Below, piece by piece: positions 56,370 through 64,000 of a stretch of DNA of 64,000 nt. Within the stretch, counting starts at the first letter, position 1; every line of letters begins with the position of its first letter. The stretch lies in NCBI GenBank assembly GCA_026419785.1, contig JAODTK010005819.1:1-64000 (forward strand). The letters run 5' to 3'. The notes under the pieces were generated by a model. It did not search any database and was not told the DNA's origin. It saw only the letters and a program-made list of their open reading frames with translations. The DNA is from Sclerodactyla briareus (lineage: Eukaryota > Echinodermata > Holothuroidea > Dendrochirotida > Sclerodactylidae). Both the position numbers and the translations under genes were made by a program.

Positions 56370-57160
56370 CCACCGCTCCGCAACCAGGCGAGACACTTTT
56401 TTTTGGCGATCGCCTTGTTTTCATGGATGTTTGACGCAATGTTCATTAACCTCTGGGATATCTTCGTCGACCTGGGATGGTCAAGGTTGAAAGTCATTAA
56501 AGCGCGGAGCGGCGCAATAGGGATTATAGAGGCCCCACCTGCGTGAAATTGCCTTTTGGCCTGCAAACGATCATTCTTTGTGATGGATGTTGATTTTAGA
56601 TAAAATGTTTTATCGCCCCTGACACTTTTTTACTTTGTTAAGGCCAAGGTCTAAGGTCCATTAACGGGGCCCCATAGGCCATTATGATGTAAAGTTGTCA
56701 AAATGTTATCTTTACAAAGTACATTAGAATTTCTTGCAACTGTATCATAGCCTTGATCTTGTTGAGTGCTCGTTTCAGCTTGTCTTAGATGTTTGGATGC
56801 CAAAACAATATTAAAACAGTGAAATCTTATGAAGAGAATCATTACAGACCCCAAAACAGTCATTCTTTGACGAAATTTGGATCCAATTGTTCATTGGCCT
56901 TTGGAACATCGTTGATTATGTGAAGTCAAGGTCAAAGGCCACTGTGGGGGTGAAATTGCCTTTTGGCCTCCAATCGTCATTCTTTTTACTGGATGTTGAC
57001 CCAACGGGTAACAATGTTTGTTGACTGCTGAGACAATCTTTTTGCCATGTGGAGATTCATGACAGGTCATAACCGGTGCACAAAATAGGCCTTTGTTTTT
57101 AAAACTGCCTTCTTTGGGCTGATGATCCGCATAGTTACACATATTGTACATTCATATCCG
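56370..57160 (+). repeat. Tandem array with GTGAAATTGCCTTTTGGCC units
   Basis: TGAAATTGCCTTTTGGCCTS occurs at 56542 and 56951. Units contain ATGTTCATTAACCTCTGGGA or TTGTTCATTGGCCTTTGGAA, a GGTCAAAGG-like word, and ACTGGATGTTGA. One stretch, AAAGCGCGGAGCGGCGCAAT at 56500, interrupts a unit and resembles a family B core fragment. Confidence 0.75.
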
Positions 57161-58540
57161 GGTGCATTCATGAGGTTTTGAGCTAATGCACCATTGTGCT
57201 CGCGTCTTCGAGGGAATCTATATCCTGAATACGAACCTAATTATATTCCTAAAACTCACTGCCATAGTTAGCAAATGGTTCCCGGGGGGTTGAAAATCTG
57301 AGACTTTTAATTCAACATTCCTCCTCCCCTTTAAATGAGAATGTAAGTCTATTTGGGGGGGGGGGCTAAAAGTGACTAACAATGTCAAATTAGAGACCAA
57401 CATGCGATGAACATCTCCCCAAATTTTGATTGAAAAATATTGTGTACTTTCCGCCCCAGACTCCAAGTTTAAATGCACTACTTGGAAAGGGAACAATATA
57501 TTGGAATTTATCCTTTTTTTTTTTTTCCTCCTTCTTTTGGGGGGCAAAATGCGTATTTACACTGCCGCTCCATATATTAGTAGATACTTTAGGGTTTAAC
57601 CCTCCTTTAAGAGAGCACTCACAGATGCAGGTTTCAGCTTACTGCCACTTCCACTACTAGCAATAGCAGATCATTCCGCATGTGTCTCCCGGAGAGTGTG
57701 GACGGAAGACCGCGCCTCCGACTGCGGGCTCGTTGAATAATCTCATTGAGACTACCATCACTACCCGCTATTGCTACCGATCCGAGGTTGTATCTCGCGC
57801 TGCTGGCGTCTTCCGATAAACCCCTCGGGCATGGGATGCTTTTGGTGCCAATTTGTTGGCAAATGCGCTGGGTCCCTCTTCCTGGTAATCAGTGCCGAGC
57901 TTCGTCAGCCAATTGTTTTCACAGTACTTGTTCTAACTGTTACCAAGTTCCACACATCAAAGTGAAATATTTTTCTGATAAGTCGGTTTTGTCTGTGAAT
58001 GATGAGTAACCAACAGAACCTGCTATAAAGCAAGAAGTCCGGGAGTTCTTTTACTCAATTTTATTTTCATTTTCCTTTTTTTCGCCTGAATGAAATCAGA
58101 AGGAGACTGAGCGACCACTTGGGGTGTTGTGTGTGGTGCCGTGTGGCATTGGGTGTGTGTGCGCATGTTAAAAATGGTACAAATCGGGGAACTGTGTGGA
58201 CTTCCTCCTGTGACTTTCCTCACTGTGCAAACCTTGTTTCCAAGTTATGCACTGCGTGTTGTGTGTCGTTTGTCTGATGCACTGCAATACAAACGAGGGA
58301 TCACACACGTGCCTGAGCACTAAAGAAACATGGACTTTTCGTAATTATCCCGTGGGAACTGTCCCCATTTGATACTTCTGCCCTGTAAAGTGTGTGTATG
58401 TGGTATTGATTAACATGGCTCTGATAAATTGCATTCTTTTTGCAAATTTGTTAAGTTTGTCTGATGTCCACACACTGGCGGATGTGGTCTGCCACCGGTC
58501 TGGAGTATTTCCAATGAGAGATTAATTTATTGTTTCTAAG
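57161..58540. other. Unassigned DNA
   Basis: Contains G11 (57355) and T12 (57512) tracts. A TTTGTCTGATGTCCACACAC and TGGCGGATGTGGTC stretch at 58457 resembles the AACTTGGT arrays. No gene is recognised. Confidence 0.4.
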
Positions 58541-58544
58541 CTAC

Positions 58545-58745
58545 CATCCACTATCCGCAAGCGCTGGACGCAGCGCAGGCACTGCGGCATCTGCTCAGAA
58601 ATCGAAAAATAAGGAATAACAAAAGGTGCCATCTACGGGTCCACAGGCGCAGCGCATTCCGCAGATTGGCTGCGCAGGGAATCGTCATTGCGCGATTTCT
58701 GCGGACTGCGCCATCCCGGCGGGATATAGTTCCATGGAGGCGCTG
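58545..58745. repeat. GC-rich repeat, left copy
   Basis: Contains ATCCACTATCCGCAAGCGCT and GATTGGCTGCGCAGGG (58671-58686). The latter recurs at 59801-59816, and the former resembles the complement of 59863-59890 (ATCCACTAGTCCGCAGCGCA). The two sites are either ends of one 1.35 kb element or two small GC-rich elements. Confidence 0.5.
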
Positions 58746-59243
58746 AATGTTCATTCGTACCATTTGGGCAGCGTTGTTGGTACTGGCAGGGACCGCGCCC
58801 AGAGTCTCCCAACGGGGGAGAGACAAGTTTCCAGACGGGTGACACGCAGCACGTGCACCTCGCCCAGTGGGCGTAGCCGGTGGGGAAGCACTTGCCCCCT
58901 TATTGGGGAAGCACGGAGCCTGCCTCGCCCTAACCCTCTACATCATATCTACATTCCACAATGCTATGTTTGTCTTTTTAATTTTCATTCCTTCGTTTTT
59001 CCTCCTTCTTGCTTCTTCGTGCTTTTGCTCCCCGATGACCTTCACTTAGCTCCCCGACGAGGTATACTGTTTTCCTATTCAGGGTTGTTCGATGGAGAGG
59101 GTAGGCAGGGAGCTGTGCCATATGGTGACCCCTGTATGCACCGTTCCCCCCTGGTTAATAAGGTATGAGCAGGATATTTCGCCGGAGATTGAGCTGCATT
59201 AATCCAAGTATAGAACATATCGTATATGTCCATACCTTCATTC
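58746..59243. other. Unassigned DNA
   Basis: The 180-codon frame 58626-59168 spans this part and the GC-rich repeat. It shows no recognisable domain and is probably a chance frame. Confidence 0.35.
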
Positions 59244-59480
59244 GAGTGGTTGGCAAATTGGTAGAGCCTCGCACTCGATCCCCGGCGGTCATACCAAAAC
59301 ATTAAAAATGGTACCTGTTGTTACTAACTTTGCTGGTCCGCAGCACAAGGGATCGGAGCAGTGACAAACGAGGGGTAGGCCCATTTGCAAGTTGCGGCTG
59401 CGTGGTGATGACCCCCCCCCCCTGCAGTAAGGAGTATCCGGGCATGCCTTGTTCCGTGTACCCCGTGAAGCTGATAATAA
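59244..59480 (+). mobile_element. tRNA-derived SINE, copy 2
   Basis: GAGTGGTTGGCAAATTGGTA then GAGCCTCGCACTCGA is an A-box-bearing tRNA-like head. Part of the B box is lost (only TCCCCGG.GGTCAT remains). The body GTCATACCAAAACATTAAAA, ATGGTACCTGTTG, CAGCACAAGGGATCGGAGCA, GTGACAAACGAGGGGT and GGGCATGCCTTGTTCCGTGT matches copy 1 at 5908-6130 in order. Confidence 0.75.
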
Positions 59481-59689
59481 GAGTGCCGTTCCAGGGTCTG
59501 CACCATTGCTGACCTGAATATCTTCCATCCTCTGCGCGGACAAGTCATACCATAAACAAGAATCCATTATAACTGTAAACTATACGGTTTAACGTTTAAC
59601 GTTAAACTGCGGTACTGTCTGCTGTGCGGTGCATGACTTATTTCCATCTGAATGTAGAAAACTGAATCTGTAACCAAGAATGCCGGGAC

Positions 59690-59893
59690 CGAACAAACGT
59701 ATTGAGCCGCGCTTGGCGCATGCAGGAAATATAATTGGGAAAATCTCCATTCTCCATGTTCTAGGTTGAACTAGTTCCCGCGTTCATGGGCTCTCTGCGG
59801 ATTGGCTGCGCAGGGTGCAGCGGATGAGTGGATGGCGACATTATGCGGACGGTCAGCGCGTGCATGCTCTGCGCTGCGGACTAGTGGATGTCT
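59690..59893. repeat. GC-rich repeat, right copy
   Basis: See 58545-58745; carries GATTGGCTGCGCAGGG and GCGCTGCGGACTAGTGGATG. Confidence 0.5.
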
Positions 59894-60478
59894 GGCTACT
59901 TTGGAAAATTTGTTGATTTGCAAATGAAACTGAATATGCTTCCACCAACCTTGTGTCCTCTATGAGAGTAATGTGATTTATGCCAATTTCTTCAAATTTA
60001 GTCACATCTTTAAAACACTTGCTAGACCTAATCAAGGGCCGATGAATTTGACGGGGGGACTGGTTACTGGTTAGTGCTGTTATGTAAAACACAGAGCGGC
60101 CATTACTACCTGCTGACTAGCAACTATGCCGGTTCGAGGACCCACCTGTTTCAAGTTCATTTCATTTCCACAGGGACCATGCGAAGGAACTAGCAATGCT
60201 GTTCCAAGTGAACCAGCTTCTTTCTCAAGCCTTCGACTGCATTTCTTCCACCTGGATCTGGTTCTATAAGGGTGAGCTCACTCGATTCTAATTACCTTAC
60301 CGAAGGCTAATTAATTGTTTTAGTGAGTAATTCAAGCCCCATCATGCTAGTTAAAGGTAGTGGGATGATAATATAAATATATATAATTAATGGGCAATTT
60401 TAGTTTCCTCTAGAGTAAACTATCACAGTTTCATGATTACTGATTACGTACTTACTTCATTTCTTCAGATCATTTTAT
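59894..60478. other. Unassigned DNA
   Basis: No feature is recognised. Confidence 0.4.
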
Positions 60479-60528
60479 TTTTGATTCCTTGACGAAGTCG
60501 GAGGAATCTATCAGTCATGCCAGTGTGT

Positions 60529-60559
<31 letters not shown>

Positions 60560-61440
60560 ACGCCTGGCTTGTGAACACAATAACTTGACCCCACCTGGAT
60601 GGATGAAGCTCATACTTGGTATGTGTGTTCCCCATGATGAGTACAACATTAAAAACCCTATTGTTTTTGGTAGGGGGGGGGGGGTTTTCGGGGTGAATTT
60701 TTGGTCAAAATAGACAAAATTAGAAAAGTCAATATTTTTGCCATTTTGGCTTGTGAACACGATAACTCGACCCCACCTGGATGGATGAAGCTCATACTTG
60801 GTATGTGTGTTCCCCATGATGAGTACATGAACCCTATTGTTTTGGGGTCAGGTCGAGGTCATCTGAGGTCCACCATAGTTCAAAGTCTGAACCTTGTGAA
60901 CAATACGTTAGAAGGTTGGTCCTATCGGGTCAATTTGTTGTGTAATGCTTTTCTATGGGGAGTACAGAAACCCTATTGTTTTTGGTATAGGTCGGGGGTG
61001 AATTTTTGGTCAAAGATAGAAATTTGTGAAAAGGTCAATAATTTGGCAATTTGGCTTGTGAACACGATAACTCGACCCCACCTAGATGGATGAAGCTCAT
61101 ACTTGGTATGTGTGTTCCCCATGATGAGTACATGAACCCTATTGTTTTGGGGTCAGTCAGAGGTCATCTGAGGTTCACCAGAGTCCACAAGTCTGAAACC
61201 CTTGTGGATAACGATAAGTCTAAGAATGGTTTCGGTCTGATCGTGTTTTCAAATTTGTTGTGTAGCTTTCTTCTTATGGGGAGTACAGAAACCCTATTGT
61301 TTTTGGTATAGGTTCGGGGGGGGTGATTTTGGTCAAGATAGGGAAATTTTTGAAAGTCAAATAGTTGGCCAATTTTGTGGCTTGTGACACGATAACTCGA
61401 CCCCACCTGGATGGATGAAGCTCATACTTTTATACTTTTA
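60479..61440 (+). repeat. Array 3 of the ~300 bp modular repeat
   Basis: Leader TTGATTCCTTGACGAAGTCG and GAGGAATCTATCAGTCATGC, (TG)n at 60521-60558, then units. GGCTTGTGAACAC starts at 60566, 60747 and 61053, with a variant at 61379; steps are 181 (deleted unit), 306 and 326 bp. Each full unit has two half-units, one with ACCCCACCTGGATGGATGAA, CTTGGTATGTGTGTTCCCCA and TGATGAGTAC, the other with TGGGGAGTACAGAAACCCTA and TTGTTTTTGGTATAGGT. Copies are nearly identical over 60 bases or more. Confidence 0.9.
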
Positions 61441-61875
61441 TGACTGCAAAGACATCTTTGGCTATATGACGACGAGGTCAAGGTTGTTAAAGGGGCCCAC
61501 AATGGGCTATTGTTGGAACTTCTTGGCCTCGTGATCTTGAGAACATTTAACACATAATTACATTCGTCTGGCTTCAGTTGGCGGTTTGAGCGACAACACC
61601 ATTGGTGCTCTAGGTAATGGAATTGCATCATGAATTTGAGAAGTATGCACACAAAAATGCGGACATTACGAATTTAAACATTTCAAAGGCCTAAATTATA
61701 ACTGAAATAAGCAACTCCCATGGTATTGTTTCAACAGTTATTGTATTCACAGGAAGCAAAACCAATAACTGGTCCTTTTGATGCTGGTGGTTACTGTCAT
61801 TAAAACAAATTAACTAGAAGTGTAGGCGGGTAAACCGCCCACGGATATCCGCTTTGAGCAATAATTGGGAGAAGG
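61441..61875. other. Degenerate repeat flank
   Basis: CGAGGTCAAGGTTGTTAAAG and GGGCCCACAATGG at 61470 resemble units at 56640. The rest is unassigned. Confidence 0.4.
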
Positions 61876-61879
61876 ATCT

Positions 61880-62345
61880 AACAACCCCATAAAGACCCCC
61901 TTTTGGTCAGAAACCAAGATAAACTTCATCCACCAAAGTTTTGTTGTAAATACATGGTAGTAAATAGGCAAGTAAATGGGACACATGAAAATATGCAAAG
62001 TGACCCTTGATGGCTTTGAAAAGACTTTAACTTGTGAGGGAAAAAATGTAGGCTCCCATCCAACAAGTTTAGTTCAAATCTCACAAAGTTTGGAAAATCG
62101 CAGTAAATTCGCAAAATTGACCTTGATGGACCTTGAAATGACCTCCACAATGTCGGGATCAACTATAGTCCCCCGTCTACAAAGTTTTGTTCAAATCTGT
62201 ACAATGTTTGAAATCGCATAAATCCGCGAATTTGACCCATGATGACCCTGAAATGACCGCCACATTTTCGGGATCAACTATAGTCCCTACCCACCAAAGT
62301 TTCTTGAAAATCCGACTAACTTGAAAAATGTTGCATAAATTATGC
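61880..62345 (+). repeat. Tandem array of about 116 bp
   Basis: TGACC..TGATG starts at 62001, 62118 and 62233, giving steps of 117 and 115. Shared words are CTTTGAAA/CCTTGAAATGACC, GGGATCAACTATAGTCCC, and CAAAGTTTTGTTCAAATC. A partial unit precedes at 61910-61950. Confidence 0.85.
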
Positions 62346-62565
62346 AAATTAGCGGCCCCCGCATTGCAGGGATGCCCACTTTCGAATCATCGAGATTTCA
62401 CTAGGGCGGACATATGTAACAGTTTCAGATCAATTGGATTAAAGCGTTAAAGATATTGAGCTACGCCTAAAGTTTCGGCGGCGGCGGCGCTGGGACGGGC
62501 GGCGGCCACACACCCAAAACCAAATTATCCCCGGACACTTCCAGTGTCGCGAGGACATAAATATG
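62346..62565 (+). repeat. Array-terminal segment with (CGG)n
   Basis: TTTCGGCGGCGGCGGCGCTG then GGACGGGCGGCGGCC at 62473 is a short CGG tract. It is followed by AACCAAATTATCCCCGGACA and CTTCCAGTGTCGCGAGGA. The segment looks like the closing end of the preceding repeat type. Confidence 0.5.
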
Positions 62566-62985
62566 TGTTACGTTCATACATTACATGCATAGTTGGGCCA
62601 TCCCTGAAGACCCTTTATAACAAGAACGCAACTATGCGATAGTGATTGCCTGCTATTTTCTGGGTAATAACAACTTCTGTACAAAAAGAAGAATTTAAAG
62701 ATCACCTACATATGATATTTTTCTGAGCAGCAAGTAGCAAAAGTAGCATTAACTTACCACACACCAAAACGTCCGGATTTTGCTCCTTTGGTCATTGATA
62801 AATGCAATAATACAAGGTGCCTATAATTACTACTTTCCCGGGTTTCTATCTTCTTTATGCTGTAATGAACAATACATGTTGGTTATTATAAGTATTATTC
62901 AAAAGCTTGGTACACTCCAGGATTTTTTGTGTGTGTAGTTCATTGTTTAAGCTCTTTTGCAAAGATTACGGCAAAACAGTATGCT
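62566..62985. other. Unassigned DNA
   Basis: No feature is recognised. Confidence 0.4.
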
Positions 62986-62989
62986 ATGG

Positions 62990-63440
62990 TTATGGTGCTT
63001 TGGTTTTGTCAGCGGCTGAATTTCGTGTCGGATTCTCACGAACTTGGTGAAATGGTTTACCTTCAGTCCTCAAACTTTTTAACACAAATTCGGGGTCATA
63101 GAGGCCATTTTCAATGTGTCTAATTTGGAAATTGCATATTTCATGCGGAATCTTGAAGTTGGTTGATTTTCAGAAACTTGGTGGGTATGGTTTCTCTTTA
63201 GGTTTTCCAATTCCAATTTTTTCATCACTGGATTCAGGGTCCACTGGGTCTTCAACGTGTCTAATGTGCATAATTTATGCGTATTTTGAAGTTTTGTGAA
63301 TCTCCGTAAAACTTGGTGGTATGGCTTACCTTTAAGATCCCGCTCCCTTTAGTCCATCGCATCACTGGGGTTATTCAATGTGTATAATTTGTGCTTCATT
63401 TATGCAAATGTCAAGTTTTTCAATACCCATGAAATGTTTA
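62990..63440 (+). repeat. 134 bp AACTTGGTG tandem array
   Basis: AACTTGGTG starts at 63041, 63175 and 63309, with two equal steps of 134 bp. Units share ATGG.TTACCTT, TCAACGTGTCTAATGTGCAT, AATTTATGC and TTTTGAAGTT. It is related to the array at 55190-55860. Confidence 0.9.
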
Positions 63441-63615
63441 GGGTTGTGGTCGCCATTGGTCCCAGATTTAAGATGGGTTCAAGAAAGTTGACTATTGTGT
63501 CCTAATTTACATACTTTAGGCAATTTCATCAGTCCCATTTTCCCCACAAACTACTTATAACTCCTTCGGTAGACATGGTCAAAATTCCAGTCCTTATGAA
63601 TTTGATTTTAGTCAC
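63441..63615. other. Unassigned DNA
   Basis: May include a last degraded array unit (TGTCCTAATTTACATACTTT) and the 3' flank of the LINE that follows. Confidence 0.35.
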
Positions 63616-63619
63616 TGAT

Positions 63620-64000
63620 TAGTAAGCTCAACCTTTCACCTCACCTCTCTCGCCCCTTTCCACTCAAGCCTGTGGGTCCTGCCTCCCGGTACCATCCTCC
63701 TGCAAGGGCCACATGTTTAGGCGTCGGTCACTCGTCAGGCATTAATCCTCCCCATGTCTCCTCAGGTATCCCTCCACCTCCTTTTCGGTCTACCCCTCTT
63801 CCGTTTTCCTGGTATGGCCATCTCCATTAGTCGCCTGCACACATTCCTCTTTCCCTCCCCTTCACATGGCCATACCATCCGAGCCTCGCTTGCCTGCCTC
63901 TCCCGCTCATCGTTCCGCTCCCAGCCGCCTCCGTACCCCTTCATTTCTCCCTAGCCTTTCTTGTCAGCCGCATCTCCATTCTTTTCAATTTTCATATCTG
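63620..64000 (-). pseudogene. LINE C-terminal relic, running off the window
   Basis: Frame 63762-63944 on the minus strand reads ARMVWPCEGEG...RRLMEMAIPGKRKRGRPKRR and WRDT. This matches the C-terminal end of animal endonuclease-reverse transcriptase LINEs ('RWFGHVMR...V..R..EMEIPGKRKRGRPKRRWMD'). Following frames give RRHGED, LTSDRRLNMWPLQEDG and RQDPQA, fitting the usual '...LT..DA.DR..WR...R..DP'. The expected FGHV segment is altered to VWPCEG by a frame change, so this is a relic. The 5' part lies beyond base 64000. The clade cannot be fixed from this fragment. Confidence 0.8.

Noticed and set aside
58626..59168. Longest open frame (180 codons, plus)
   Set aside because: No recognisable domain; it starts within a GC-rich repeat, and both strands are open there. 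A length of this order is expected by chance in 64 kb.

Overview
The window reads as repeat-rich nuclear DNA from a metazoan, most likely a marine invertebrate. The evidence is several unrelated animal-type retrotransposon relics, tRNA-derived SINEs, foldback and MITE-like DNA elements, microsatellites, and splice-like signals around short open stretches. I see no dense gene packing, Shine-Dalgarno sites or operons. I cannot name the phylum from sequence alone. No complete host protein-coding gene and no functional RNA gene is visible; most long open frames are chance frames or fall inside repeats.

Layout, 1-16 kb: mostly unassigned DNA with microsatellites at 3.5, 4.1-4.7 and 6.6 kb, a tRNA-derived SINE (5.9 kb), a short tandem duplication (7.9 kb), and a dispersed repeat with copies at 8.3 and 9.9 kb. 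16.3-18.2 kb: a decayed Ty3/gypsy-type retrotransposon that still shows Gag, RNase H and integrase in order, with protease and most of the reverse transcriptase missing. 18.7-19.1 and 25.2-25.7 kb: two foldback elements, the second almost perfectly symmetrical with paired TGACGTCA octamers. 27.9-29.7 kb: a 158-160 bp tandem satellite split by a 1.03 kb inserted element flanked by a 9-bp near-duplication. 30-34 kb: G/C-tract repeats and one candidate exon.

35.0-37.0 kb: a minus-strand R2/NeSL-type non-LTR retrotransposon relic (reverse transcriptase plus C-terminal restriction-like endonuclease). It abuts, tail to tail, the 3' tail of another retroelement. 40-42 kb, 52.7-57.2 kb and 60.5-63.4 kb: arrays of related tandem repeats (periods near 134, 147, 210, 300 and 434 bp), several headed by a (TG)n tract and rich in AGGTCA half-sites. 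42-44.3 kb: two weak candidate exons on the minus strand. 45-50.6 kb: MITE-like elements and a long inverted repeat with arms of about 0.35-0.45 kb. 52.1-52.5 kb: the C-terminal part of a CR1/jockey-like LINE. 59.2 kb: a second copy of the 5.9 kb SINE. 63.6-64.0 kb: the C-terminal end of another LINE, running off the window.

Two repeat families tie the window together. Family B (seven copies) has a CA-N-GGGCG-like start, a long G tract and a hairpin core GCGGAGCGCCACC..TTGGCGCGGAGCGC. Family A (at least three copies) starts CATGGGCGTCAA and has imperfect terminal inverted repeats. The window is best described as a transposon graveyard between or within large introns. The family and boundary calls below come from reading by eye, with no database search.
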